Source: Spirochaetota bacterium (GTDB lineage: Bacteria; Spirochaetota; UBA4802; UBA5368). Taken from it: 50,366 nt of DNA. Position 1 is the stretch's first letter, and each line of letters begins with the position of its first letter. The notes below the pieces were generated by a model that had not been told where the DNA came from, made no database searches, and worked only from the letters and a program-made list of their open reading frames with translations. The stretch covers positions 1 to 50,366 of the forward strand of contig SCSX01000058.1 in assembly GCA_004297825.1 (NCBI GenBank), given 5' to 3'. The translations under genes were made by a program, and so were the position numbers. Positions 15,574 through 24,739 of the stretch are shown piece after piece.

Positions 15574-18500
15574 TCAATCCACCTGCTTGAAGACCCTCAG
15601 GGAACCAGTTCCGTTTCCGGCCGACATGTACAGGTAATGACTCCCGGAGTATTCCACGTGTGCGCCCGAGAAAAACCTATGGGCGCTGCAATCCTTTCCG
15701 AATGCCTTGCTGTCGCCGAATCCGCAGGCCGGATTGTCCGCCCGTCCCAGTTGCGTGAAATCACCCGCGGCGCCCGGCGAACCGGCAGCAAGGTCGGCAT
15801 AGACAAGGTGCGCCCCCTGCGAAGCCGAATCCATCCCGATGTAGAGCCTTCCCCCGCTCACCATCAGGAGACTTATCGCGTCTATTGACGCATTAAACGA
15901 AGCCGCGTCGAACACCTGGGTCCATATCCAGTTGGCGGACACTGTCGGGTCGCCGCTGTAGGTCCCCTTCCAGAGCTCCGGGGTAAGCGCCGTTGAGCAG
16001 AGGGCGGTGTCCGAGGCTGACGCGAGGGTGCAGCGATTCCTCGCCACGTACACGGTGCCATCGTATTGCACCACCGCCGGGATACCCCGTTCCCATGGCT
16101 GCAACGTGGTAATTTTGTTGTACACCCTTGTATTCGTGGTCCCCGACCTGTTCCATAACGATGTCTGGACGTTCGTAAAATCACCGGCACCATCCGGGTA
16201 ACCGTTCACGGTGTCGATCAACGCGATGTCGAACGCATTGCTGTTCGCGACCACCAGGTAATCATTGGACCCGTCGTGTATCGATGTGATTACATCGATA
16301 CCGATTACGGTCCTTGCCGTGCCCGATCCCTTGATACCCGGCAAATCTTTCCCGAACGCGAGCGCCGTACCACAGCTTTCACCGTAGCTTTCATCGGTAA
16401 CCGCGATCACGTTGAACCCCGGCTTCTGGGCCGATGCGGACGAGGCCATGCCGACGTAGAGCTTGCCGCCATAACCGTACACCGCCGAGGTGCTGCTCAC
16501 GTTGGCGGGCGCCGTCAGACCGCACCTGAAAAATTCAAGCGTCGTACCGTATTGCTTCGAAAGGAAGAGCTGGTTCAGCTTGGGGTTTGCCCCTGAAATC
16601 TCCTGAACGCCCGCGACTAAGTATTGGAGGCTGTTGATAGTGACGGCGGTGAAATATCCTACACCATCCACCAGGTCCGGTCCCCCGTTTACATCGGCGG
16701 TCTCATGACCGAAGTCATAGCGGTTGGCATCGGGAGTATAATAATCCCATTGAAGGGTCGAACCGTTCCAGGACCGCGTGTCGAAATTCACCTGGATGAG
16801 GTTCCTCCCGTTGGGATCGAACCGGACGAGTGCGGCGTTGCCCGCGTTCGGCCCGACGTATACCTTCCCGTTGTAGACGAAGCTGAAGCCGGTGGCCGTC
16901 AGGTCTCCGAACGGATCCTCGAATTGCGCGCCGTCTCCCGGGGTGGTGATGGGCGTGCCCATGCCGGTGAATGAAGCGCGGTCCCTGGGCGCCGCCTGGA
17001 GATTCTGGAACGTTTCCGGATCCGGATTCGTGGATGTTTTAAACTTGATGCTTTCGCCCGCGGCGTTATCGAACTGGTCCCCGCTCAAGCCGTTCGCGCA
17101 AATGATGCTGTAGTTGCCGCCGTCCTGCTCATCCTGGTGCGTCACCGTGACCCTGTTTTCGTGAACCGTGGCCAGGGTGATGTCGCCGAGCGAGGGAAGT
17201 ATCTTGTAAAGCTTAGCACAGTCGCTGTTGGTGGCGCACGCCGCCGACAGCGCGTGGACCGGCTTGTTGAAGGTCAGTACAACCGATGTTTTCGATTCCG
17301 CTTCCGCGAGCACCACCTTCAGCTGTTCATTTCCCAGAAACGTGAGGGTCAGGGGCTCGGCCAGTTGGTTCGCTGTCGGGATCGCCTTGTCGGTGACTGT
17401 CGGCGCGACAGCGATCCTGTACTGCACCGACTCGATCGGGTACGTAGACGTATCCAGGTTCAGCTGGAACGTATAATCATTAATTTTATCCACGGAGGAA
17501 ATGGACGGAACGTCGGTGTTCCCCGAGGTCTTCGTCAGCGTATAATTGTCCTTGTTATCGGCCGAGTCGGTCGTTCCTCCCTGCGTCATATCTTCCGAGA
17601 AACGCACGATGAGGGTCTGCGGGGTGTTGTTGATCGCTCCCAGCAGGTACGGCGGCACGGTATCGAGACCCTGGAAGGTCGCCAGGTTTTCACAGTCCAG
17701 GGTGTTGCCCGCCAGGTCCTTGAGCGCCTTGCTGACGACCACTTTGTACGTCTTAGCCTGTGTACCGGCATTAAGCTGGATGATGAACTCTGTCAGGGAT
17801 TGCGCCGAAACCGAGCTTATCGCAAAATCAGCCGTCTGGTCGCCCGCATTGAAGTTGGTATCATCGCCGCAACCGCCCGTGACGTTTTCCGCGATGATGT
17901 AATTGGCCGGCTCCGTGGCGGTGACGATATCCATGGATTCCGAGAACCGGACGAGCACCCTGTTGCCCGAAAGCAATGCCGCCACAGGATTGACGCCGGG
18001 CTTTGCCGTTTCCGGAATGTTCACGGCAAAGCCGGTCGAGCCCTGCACGTAATCCCGGGATGCCGATATGGCGGCCGTTCCACTGGCGATCGCGGTGACG
18101 ACGCCCTTCGAACCCTTGGCGTTGCTTACCTGGGCGATCGTGTTATCGCCGCTTCTCCAGATTACCTGGGTGGTCAATTCCTGCACCGTGCCGTCGGAAT
18201 AAGTCCCGTTTGCCCTGAACTGTTTCACGGTGCCGATATTCTCGGAAGTTCCCGCCGGGACGACGGCGATGGACTGCAGGGTGGTCAGCTTGACCTCGAG
18301 CGAGGTCGTCGCCTCCACCAGGCCGAACACGGCGGTAATATTCGTGGTACCGGGCCCGACTGATGTCGCCAGGCCGTTCTGTCCCGCGGCATTGCTGATT
18401 GTCGCGATGCCCGCGTTCCCCGAAGACCATTCCACGGCTGATGTAATGTCCTGGGTCGCTCCCCCGGTATAATACCCCGTTGCGGTGAACTGCTGAGATG

Positions 18501-19488
18501 TCCCGTATGATATGGGATTGTCAGGCGTGATCTGGATTGACTCAAGAGCCGCGTTTGAAACCTCAAGACCGGTGGTCGCCGCTTTTAAAACCCCGGCGGT
18601 ATATTCAGCCTTAACGGATACTGTTCCCGCGATGCAGACGGGATCGGCTATGGTGGTGGCAAAATTCCCTTCGACAACGGTCGCGCCGCCGGTACCGTCA
18701 ACCGGGAGCGTCCATGTCGCCACGCTGGTGACATCCATCCTGGTGTTATCCGAGAAATACGCTGTAGCGGTATATTTCAGCTTTGTACCAAGCGCGATTG
18801 TCTTGTTGACGGGTGAAACAATGAGCGCGGAAAGCGTTGCTGTAGAGACGGTAATCGCCGCTCCGGCGGATTTGCCTCCATACACTGCGGTAATCTGCTC
18901 GGCCCCTTCCGCATCTCCGTGCACTTTGCCTTTATTTGCGTCATTATTGACCGACGCAAAGCTCGCCAAAGCCTCGTCGGACCATTCGGCGGATGTCGTA
19001 ATATCCTGGGTCGTTTTATCGGTGAAGATGGCTATTGCCCGTAACTGGAGATCGGTACCGGCCGGGATCGTCTTCGTAAGCGGGCTTATCTCAATGCTGA
19101 CGACTTCCTTATCGGTGATTGTTATGGTTGCGGCCGCCGTCTTGGCAAGGTAGGTCGCCGTTACCGTTACGGTCTGGGGATCGGTTTTCCTGATGGAGCG
19201 GAACTCGCCGGTCGCCGTTACATACGCGTTATCGGGATTATCCACCTCCCACATGACCTCGGCGGTAATCTCCGGCATCGTGTTGTCAGAATAAATCGCA
19301 TTTACGACGAGCTGCTGGTTGGTGCCGTTGGCGAGTGACGTATTCACAGGGGTGACTTCGATCCGGCGCAGGGTCTTTCCGCCCTTGCCTCCCCCTCCGC
19401 CCCCGCCACCGCATGCCGTGTTAACCGCGAGAGAAGCGATGATAATCGCGCCTATCGTAGAAATGAATTGTTTTGAACTTAACCTCAT
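15574..19488 (-). CDS. Giant lipoprotein with five Ig-like (Big_2-type) and several SbsA-like Ig domains
   Basis: 1304 residues from the ATG at 19,488 (AAGGAG 7 bases upstream). A lipoprotein signal peptide ends at Cys26 (SLAVNTAC), followed by a glycine-rich tether. Five repeats of about 85-95 residues follow, each beginning with a pattern like LxxIxVxPxxxxxxxGTxxQ and a later Y(S/T)D-x-T-x-x-(I/V)T strand, as in Big_2 domains. Residues about 500-830 hold three SbsA/Big_5-like domains (VLVRFSESMD, LIVRFSEDM, VVLTFNKPV), and the last 450 residues look like a beta-propeller or repeated beta domain (NGKVYVGPNAG, GGKLYVGMASS, GGRLYIGMDSA). It is probably surface-displayed and adhesive or matrix-binding. 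Leptospiral Lig proteins share the Big_2 idea but not the tail. Confidence 0.88.
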   Translation of the reverse strand: MRLSSKQFISTIGAIIIASLAVNTACGGGGGGGGKGGKTLRRIEVTPVNTSLANGTNQQLVVNAIYSDNTMPEITAEVMWEVDNPDNAYVTATGEFRSIRKTDPQTVTVTATYLAKTAAATITITDKEVVSIEISPLTKTIPAGTDLQLRAIAIFTDKTTQDITTSAEWSDEALASFASVNNDANKGKVHGDAEGAEQITAVYGGKSAGAAITVSTATLSALIVSPVNKTIALGTKLKYTATAYFSDNTRMDVTSVATWTLPVDGTGGATVVEGNFATTIADPVCIAGTVSVKAEYTAGVLKAATTGLEVSNAALESIQITPDNPISYGTSQQFTATGYYTGGATQDITSAVEWSSGNAGIATISNAAGQNGLATSVGPGTTNITAVFGLVEATTSLEVKLTTLQSIAVVPAGTSENIGTVKQFRANGTYSDGTVQELTTQVIWRSGDNTIAQVSNAKGSKGVVTAIASGTAAISASRDYVQGSTGFAVNIPETAKPGVNPVAALLSGNRVLVRFSESMDIVTATEPANYIIAENVTGGCGDDTNFNAGDQTADFAISSVSAQSLTEFIIQLNAGTQAKTYKVVVSKALKDLAGNTLDCENLATFQGLDTVPPYLLGAINNTPQTLIVRFSEDMTQGGTTDSADNKDNYTLTKTSGNTDVPSISSVDKINDYTFQLNLDTSTYPIESVQYRIAVAPTVTDKAIPTANQLAEPLTLTFLGNEQLKVVLAEAESKTSVVLTFNKPVHALSAACATNSDCAKLYKILPSLGDITLATVHENRVTVTHQDEQDGGNYSIICANGLSGDQFDNAAGESIKFKTSTNPDPETFQNLQAAPRDRASFTGMGTPITTPGDGAQFEDPFGDLTATGFSFVYNGKVYVGPNAGNAALVRFDPNGRNLIQVNFDTRSWNGSTLQWDYYTPDANRYDFGHETADVNGGPDLVDGVGYFTAVTINSLQYLVAGVQEISGANPKLNQLFLSKQYGTTLEFFRCGLTAPANVSSTSAVYGYGGKLYVGMASSASAQKPGFNVIAVTDESYGESCGTALAFGKDLPGIKGSGTARTVIGIDVITSIHDGSNDYLVVANSNAFDIALIDTVNGYPDGAGDFTNVQTSLWNRSGTTNTRVYNKITTLQPWERGIPAVVQYDGTVYVARNRCTLASASDTALCSTALTPELWKGTYSGDPTVSANWIWTQVFDAASFNASIDAISLLMVSGGRLYIGMDSASQGAHLVYADLAAGSPGAAGDFTQLGRADNPACGFGDSKAFGKDCSAHRFFSGAHVEYSGSHYLYMSAGNGTGSLRVFKQVD

Positions 19489-19712
19489 TCCCTTTCTCCT
19501 TGAACAATGGGATCGAATCATGGAATGTGATCAGTCATTCGCCCATCTATTCAAATATCCGTTGACATTCACTCACCGGTTCCCTAGCCCCCTATAGCAT
19601 ACTGCGACTTATAATATTTTCAGATAAAACTTGAATTTTGTTCGGAAATTGCTTCACAACAGTGTAAATTAATATGAACATAATGGGATAATTTATTCTA
19701 AGGGGACATAGC

Positions 19713-20987
19713 ATGATCGATAGACGAAGAGCACTGACCTCCGCATTGACCGGCATCGCGTGTATCGGCCTGGTTTCTTCGCTCATGCTCCTTTCACACC
19801 ATCATACGCGTACCGGAACCGGGCACGGCCCTTTAGCCCAATCGCTCAGCATAGCTTCGGAAAGCCTATGCGGCCCCGACACGGGATACATAAGTTGTGC
19901 AAGGGTATCGGAATCGCGGTATTCGTCGATAGGGGGATTCCCTCTCGCGGGCGCGGGGATATTCTATTTTACCTTGATTATGATCCTCGCGCTCTTCGTA
20001 GCGGTGCGGGACGAGACCGCCTGGCCCGGACCAAGGGCACTGTTCTTCGCGTTCACCTCGATTGGATCCATTGCCGCAGTGTTCCTGCTCGTAGTGAGTA
20101 TTGGCGTTATCCATGGGATCTGCACGCTTTGCGTGGTGACGTACTTTTGCTCATGGTCCTCGCTGGTCGTTTATTACCGTCTTTTCGGAAAGGAGAGCGG
20201 CAATCCGGCTGATTTTGCATGGAAAGAAATTAACATTATTAAAGGCGTATTCTCCTCGAACAGGCTGAATCGGATCATCGTGATCGCCGCCGTCGTCATC
20301 GTCTCTCTGGGAATGACCCTGTCCTTTGAATACCTTATCGGCGGGCCGGGATCTTCCGCGGGGCGGGGGATCGGCAACCCGGTCTCGGCGGCGGCATCGG
20401 TGTTTCACGGCCGCGCGGTTAAATTCGGCGCCGTACCGTTACCCGTTTCCGGGAATACGGACGCCCCCGTCGAAATCGTGGAGTTCTCGGACTTTCTCTG
20501 CCCCGCGTGCGCGCGTTCCGGCCTTCTGCTCGAGAAGTACGCGAGCTCCCGGCAGGGGAAGGTGAGGCTCACCTTCTTCAACCTTCCCCTCGACAGCGCA
20601 TGCAACCCGTCGATAAAAACCCGGATACATCCAGGCGCCTGCGAGATAGCACTGGGCTCGTTCGCGGCGTCGCGGCAGGGGAGATTCAGGGAATATTACG
20701 ATGCGGCATTTTCCGGCAGGGCATACGCCGGGGCGCGCGACATCGCCACGGCGGCTTCGCTTGACTTGAACGCGTTCGACCGGGACATGGGCGATCCCGC
20801 GCTTGAAACGCTGCTGGCGTTCCATGTATCCGAAGCGGCTAACTATGGAATACGCTCGACACCATCGATTTATATTAATGGGAAAAAATATGCATACCCG
20901 GTGCGGGAAGATGTTCTTGACCTGATCGTCGAAGAGGAGATCAAAACCAGGCCATTAAAGGATGTTCTGGAAAAAAGGCCGCGGTAG
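19713..20987 (+). CDS. Vitamin K epoxide reductase (VKOR) fused to DsbA-like thioredoxin
   Basis: 424 residues. Residues about 10-160 are a four-to-five-helix VKOR domain with the loop cysteines Cys53 and Cys62 (SESLCGPDTGYISC), the conserved serine region VSESRYSSIGGFPLAG and the active-site Cys137-x-x-Cys140 (IHGICTLCVV). After a further membrane helix at about 187-210, residues about 245-424 are a DsbA-type thioredoxin with Cys263-Pro-Ala-Cys266 (FSDFLCPACARSG) and a cis-proline loop (RSTPSIYING). The fusion passes electrons from DsbA to quinone and so makes disulfides in the periplasm, replacing DsbB. AAGGGG precedes the ATG. It is transcribed divergently from the giant lipoprotein gene. 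Confidence 0.92.
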   Translation: MIDRRRALTSALTGIACIGLVSSLMLLSHHHTRTGTGHGPLAQSLSIASESLCGPDTGYISCARVSESRYSSIGGFPLAGAGIFYFTLIMILALFVAVRDETAWPGPRALFFAFTSIGSIAAVFLLVVSIGVIHGICTLCVVTYFCSWSSLVVYYRLFGKESGNPADFAWKEINIIKGVFSSNRLNRIIVIAAVVIVSLGMTLSFEYLIGGPGSSAGRGIGNPVSAAASVFHGRAVKFGAVPLPVSGNTDAPVEIVEFSDFLCPACARSGLLLEKYASSRQGKVRLTFFNLPLDSACNPSIKTRIHPGACEIALGSFAASRQGRFREYYDAAFSGRAYAGARDIATAASLDLNAFDRDMGDPALETLLAFHVSEAANYGIRSTPSIYINGKKYAYPVREDVLDLIVEEEIKTRPLKDVLEKRPR

Positions 20988-21179
20988 GAGAAATCAGCGC
21001 CAGTGTCATGCGCGCCCCCCTGCTTAACTTCTTTTATCCCCCCCATCTCTTCCATCTCCACTTCTCCCCTTCCGTTTGACAAGAGCGGCCAGGCGCAATT
21101 TTTCGATTTCGGGTTGCCGGGCGTGTAGAATTCCGGTTAATTGATATATTGAATTTGTTCCACTTCCATGGAGGTTCCC

Positions 21180-22265
21180 ATGATCATCCGTGCAGCGGTC
21201 GTGATCGCGGTGTTGGTTTTTGTCGGATGCGCCTCCGGCGGCGCGTCCTTCGAGGAAAAGGAATGGCGCGCCCGCGTCGAGGCCGAGGACCCCGCGACGC
21301 TCACGTCGCCTCATTTCGCGGACGGCGAATATTTCAACCCGTGGATGGAAATGGAGGACCGGGGCTTCTTCCAGTTTCTCGTGTGGAGGCTCTTCGGGAA
21401 AAAAGCGCCGTACACCGACGAGGAGCGCGGCTACCTTCCCGCGGTAATACCCGGCGCCCCGGAACGGATCGCGTCGCTTAACGGCAGCGACTTCATCCTC
21501 TGGGTGGGGCACGCCACCTTCCTCATGCGCCTGAACGGTGAATACTGGATCACCGATCCCGTTTTTTCAGACCGCATCATCCTTCCCGTGCGCGTCACGC
21601 CGCCGGCGCTTTCGCTTGCGGACCTCGCGAACCTGGGGGCCCCGCTCAACGTCGTGATCTCGCACAATCACTACGACCACCTCGACATGCCGAGCATCAA
21701 GGCGCTTCCGCAGGGAACGCGCTTTTTCGTGCCGCGGGGGATCGGCGCGATAATCCGGGACGCGGGGTGGAGCGAGGTGGCCGAGCTCGACTGGTGGGAG
21801 GAGACGAAAAGCGCGGGCGGCGCCGCGGTGACCTGCATCCCCGCGCAGCACTGGTCGCGGCGAATCCTTGAAGGCCGCAACAAGGCGCTCTGGGGGAGCT
21901 TCCTCATCCGCGCGGGACACAGGACGGTGTACTTCGCGGGCGACAGCGGATACTATATCGGCTTCCGCGAGATCGGCCGCAGGTTCCCGGGGATCGACTA
22001 CGCGCTCATGCCCACGACCGCGTACAACCCGCGGTGGTTTATGCATTACGCCCACATGGACGTGCGCGAATCCCTGGACGCCTTTACGGATCTGGGGGCC
22101 CGATATTTTATCCCGACCCAGTGGGGAACGTTTCACCTGGGAGAGGAGCCGCCGGGCTACCCCGCGCTCGACCTGCGCCGTGAGATCGTGAAGCGCGGGC
22201 TCGACCCCGCGCGGTTTCTCATCATGGACATAGGCGGAATCGCCGAGATCGCCGGGCAGCCCTGA
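21180..22265 (+). CDS. Metallo-beta-lactamase-fold lipoprotein, NAPE-PLD/UlaG-like
   Basis: 361 residues from the ATG at 21,180; GGAGG lies 5 bases upstream, so an in-frame ATG at 21,168 is rejected. A short lipoprotein signal (VIAVLVFVGCASGG) suggests a periplasmic lipid anchor. The metal motif SHNHYDHLD is the HxHxDH signature; further ligands are in PAQHWSRR, FAGDSGYY and the final histidine in GTFHLG. The arrangement WVGHATFLMRLNGEYWITDP and the QHWSRR strand resemble N-acyl-phosphatidylethanolamine phospholipase D-type enzymes and the YfhI/UlaG branch. It probably hydrolyses a phosphodiester or lactone, perhaps in a membrane lipid. Confidence 0.9.
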   Translation: MIIRAAVVIAVLVFVGCASGGASFEEKEWRARVEAEDPATLTSPHFADGEYFNPWMEMEDRGFFQFLVWRLFGKKAPYTDEERGYLPAVIPGAPERIASLNGSDFILWVGHATFLMRLNGEYWITDPVFSDRIILPVRVTPPALSLADLANLGAPLNVVISHNHYDHLDMPSIKALPQGTRFFVPRGIGAIIRDAGWSEVAELDWWEETKSAGGAAVTCIPAQHWSRRILEGRNKALWGSFLIRAGHRTVYFAGDSGYYIGFREIGRRFPGIDYALMPTTAYNPRWFMHYAHMDVRESLDAFTDLGARYFIPTQWGTFHLGEEPPGYPALDLRREIVKRGLDPARFLIMDIGGIAEIAGQP

Positions 22266-22376
22266 GCGCGCTTCCGCCGATACGCGTTATGCGTTACAGA
22301 TTGTCGAGATCATGCTTCCATCTCTTCAATCCCCACATCTCCCATTCCGTAGGATTCCGATGGTAGCACGGCGCAC

Positions 22377-22405
22377 TTGACATATGGCCTTCCGGACCGT
22401 ATCAT
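22377..22405 (+). promoter_or_regulatory. Sigma-70-type promoter of the carboxymuconolactone decarboxylase gene
   Basis: TTGACA at 22,377-22,382, a 17-base spacer and TATCAT at 22,400-22,405 make a near-consensus housekeeping promoter. The start codon of the next gene is at 22,492, giving a leader of about 80 bases. Confidence 0.7.
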
Positions 22406-22491
22406 TATTTCGAACTACGGCTCGCATCATTGCCTTGCATACCGACCCCTGCATACGAAGAGCCATTCCTGAGCGGAGCGGGAGGGACATC

Positions 22492-23277
22492 ATGACGGAA
22501 AAACAGGAAGCACTGCGCCCCGGCGAACGGGTCGCGGAATCCATCTGGGGAGAGGGCTACGGAGGCCTGCTCAAGGGCCTTATCGATTCCTACGACCCGG
22601 GCCTGACCGAGCACATCGTTTCTTTTTTCGGCGAGACCTACGCGCGATCCGCGCTCGACACGAAGACGCGGCAGTTGTGCACCCTCTGCGCGCTGGCGTC
22701 CATGGGCCTGGCCCCCGAAATGACGGTCTATTTCAGGGGTTCGCTCAACCTGGGTTGGTCGCAACAGGATATCCGCGAGGCGCTCCTGATCACTATATTC
22801 ACCGCGGGAATTCCGCGGACCATCAACGCATTCAAGGCCTTCAACGAAACCCTGACCGGGCTCAAGATCGCGCCCGAAACCGACCCCTACCACGCGCACG
22901 AGGGAAAGGTCGAGGAGACCGGCCTGCACCGGGGACGCGCCCTTTTCGGCGACGCCTTCACGGGGCTTGTGGACGGCGTGCGGATTTTCCACCCGGCCTC
23001 CGCGGACTTCCTGGTAGCATCGATCTTCGGCCGCGTATTCGCGCGCCCGCGCCTGGACGACCGGACACGCGCGCTCATCCTGGTTGCCTCATGTACCGTC
23101 ACGGGAAATGCGCGCATCCTCCGCGCATTGCTTCCGGCCGCCGAGCGTATCGGCGCCACGAGGGGCGAGATGGAGGAGGTAATCTTCCAGATGCACGGGT
23201 ACGCCGGATGGCCCGCGTGCATGGACGCGATCGGCGTGTACTGCGAGGTGTTCCCCCGGAGGGGAACCGGGAAATAA
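22492..23277 (+). CDS. Carboxymuconolactone decarboxylase (CMD/AhpD-like) family protein, two repeats
   Basis: 261 residues from the ATG at 22,492 (GGAGGG 6 bases upstream; a frame extends to 22,384 but has no site). Two CMD-like helical repeats are visible: residues about 55-130 with LDTKTRQLCTLCALASMG and residues about 190-250 with LDDRTRALILVASCTVTGNA. The first carries a Cys-x-x-Cys pair (LCTLC), as in AhpD-like redox members; the second has a single cysteine. Family members act as gamma-carboxymuconolactone decarboxylases in aromatic degradation or as AhpD-like peroxidase reductants. No aromatic-degradation genes are near, so the redox reading is a little favoured, but neither is proven. 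Confidence 0.88.
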   Translation: MTEKQEALRPGERVAESIWGEGYGGLLKGLIDSYDPGLTEHIVSFFGETYARSALDTKTRQLCTLCALASMGLAPEMTVYFRGSLNLGWSQQDIREALLITIFTAGIPRTINAFKAFNETLTGLKIAPETDPYHAHEGKVEETGLHRGRALFGDAFTGLVDGVRIFHPASADFLVASIFGRVFARPRLDDRTRALILVASCTVTGNARILRALLPAAERIGATRGEMEEVIFQMHGYAGWPACMDAIGVYCEVFPRRGTGK

Positions 23278-23373
23278 CGACGCGTGGCGGAAAGTCCCCG
23301 GCGGGACCGCACGCATCGGCGCCCCGCTGCTTTCGCCTGCCAACCGGAAAGCATGCGGTGACCGTTATATTGT

Positions 23374-23402
23374 TTGACAGCGATCCCGCCGCGGAATATA
23401 GT
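23374..23402 (+). promoter_or_regulatory. Sigma-70-type promoter of the dipeptidase gene
   Basis: TTGACA at 23,374-23,379, a 17-base spacer and TATAGT at 23,397-23,402. The start codon at 23,518 is 116 bases on. With the site at 22,377 this gives two near-consensus promoters with identical spacing upstream of consecutive genes. Confidence 0.7.
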
Positions 23403-23517
23403 CTTGGAGGCATCCGTCTTCCCCGTTGCACTCATTCAACCATGCATTGACCGCGCGGTATCGGTGCGTTTGGGGCGGCCTGTCACACCTGAAAAATCTG
23501 AACCTGGAGGAAACAAT

Positions 23518-24681
23518 ATGCGAAAAGTGCTTATCGGCCTGGGCGTGGTGATCGCGCTGTTCATTCTCGTGTTCTTCATTTATCTTCCCGCCGATCTGGA
23601 CGGTAAATGGAACTATGGCTACACGAAGGGGCCCTACAAGGTCTCCCCGGCCGCCGCGGGGCTTCACAAGCGGATACTGGTCGCCGACATGCACAACGAT
23701 TCCCTCATGTGGAACCGCAACCTCCTGGTGCGAAACACCCGCGGTTATATCGACGTGCCGCGTATGCAGGAAGGCAATATCGCGCTCCAGAACTTCATGG
23801 CCGTCACGAAGACCCCCCGGGGGATGAACATCGACCACAACGACGGCTCCACCGACAATATCACCATCTTGGCCGTCGCCGAACTCTGGCCGGTCTCCGC
23901 GTGGTTCAGCCTTAAGGCACGCGCCCTTTACCAGGCACGCAAGCTGAACGACCTCGCCCGGGATTCAGGGGGAAGGCTTTCCGTGATTACGAGCGCGGAT
24001 GGGCTCGCAAAATTCCTGGAGCGCCGCGCACGCGAAACGGACATCGTCGCCGGGGTGCTGGGAATCGAGGGAACGCAGGTACTGGAAGGCGATCCGGGGA
24101 ACATCGCGGCCATCTTTGACGCGGGCTACCGGGTCGTGGGACTTACCCATTTCTTCGACAACGAGATGGCGGGCTCCATGCACGGCATGACCAAAGGCGG
24201 GCTCACCGAAAAGGGAAAGGAAATGCTCCGGATCGCCGATCAAAAGAAAATGATCATAGACCTTGCGCATTCCTCTTCAAAGACGATCGATGACGTGCTC
24301 GCGCTTTCGACGCGTCCGCCCATAGTCTCGCATACCGGCGTAAAAGGAACGGTCAACAATAACCGCAATCTTTCCGATGACCAGTTACGGCGCATATCCG
24401 CGAAGGGAGGGCTTATCGGGATCGGTTTCTGGGAGGAGGCGGTCGGCCCGATCACGAGCCTGGACGCGACGGTACGCGCGATCAGGTACGCCGTGAAAGT
24501 CGCGGGGATCGATCATGTCGGACTGGGTTCCGATTCCGACGGCAGCGTGCCCATGCCCTTCGAGTCTTCGGGCATGGCGCTCCTCACGGAGGCGCTCATG
24601 AAAGAGGGGTTTTCCGATACGGAGATCGGGAAGATCATGGGCGGGAACCAGATCGCGTTTTACAGGAAATGGCTTCCCTGA
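23518..24681 (+). CDS. Membrane-anchored renal-dipeptidase-type (peptidase M19) dipeptidase
   Basis: 387 residues from the ATG at 23,518, with GGAGG 7 bases upstream; the longer frame to 23,374 starts inside the promoter. One N-terminal membrane segment (VLIGLGVVIALFILVFFIY) anchors the catalytic domain outside the cytoplasm. M19 metal motifs are present: VADMHNDSLMW (HxD), GIEGTQVLEGD with the bridging glutamate, IDLAHSSSKTIDD and PPIVSHTGVKG with the two histidines, and HVGLGSDSDG. These zinc enzymes cleave dipeptides, often with a D-residue, and some act on cell-wall peptides or beta-lactams. It is followed by a strong palindrome at 24,691 that can end transcription. Confidence 0.92.
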   Translation: MRKVLIGLGVVIALFILVFFIYLPADLDGKWNYGYTKGPYKVSPAAAGLHKRILVADMHNDSLMWNRNLLVRNTRGYIDVPRMQEGNIALQNFMAVTKTPRGMNIDHNDGSTDNITILAVAELWPVSAWFSLKARALYQARKLNDLARDSGGRLSVITSADGLAKFLERRARETDIVAGVLGIEGTQVLEGDPGNIAAIFDAGYRVVGLTHFFDNEMAGSMHGMTKGGLTEKGKEMLRIADQKKMIIDLAHSSSKTIDDVLALSTRPPIVSHTGVKGTVNNNRNLSDDQLRRISAKGGLIGIGFWEEAVGPITSLDATVRAIRYAVKVAGIDHVGLGSDSDGSVPMPFESSGMALLTEALMKEGFSDTEIGKIMGGNQIAFYRKWLP

Positions 24682-24690
24682 TCCAACGGT

Positions 24691-24739
24691 CCCCGAAACC
24701 GTAGAGACGTGCGGCCCGTACGTCTCTACGGTTTCGGGG
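24691..24739. repeat. Perfect 20-bp inverted repeat between convergent genes (bidirectional terminator or REP-like element)
   Basis: Bases 24,691-24,710 (CCCCGAAACCGTAGAGACGT) and 24,720-24,739 are exact inverted complements around a 9-base loop (GCGGCCCGT). It sits between the dipeptidase gene and the convergent maturase gene and includes the maturase stop codon and its last two codons. There is no T-run, so it is not a classic terminator; the GTAGAGACG...CGTCTCTAC core resembles palindromes found dispersed in other genomes as REP-like elements. Confidence 0.75.

Noticed and set aside
17137-18363. 408-codon plus-strand frame opposite the giant lipoprotein
   Set aside because: Antisense shadow; the minus-strand frame has repeated Ig-like domains and a lipobox.
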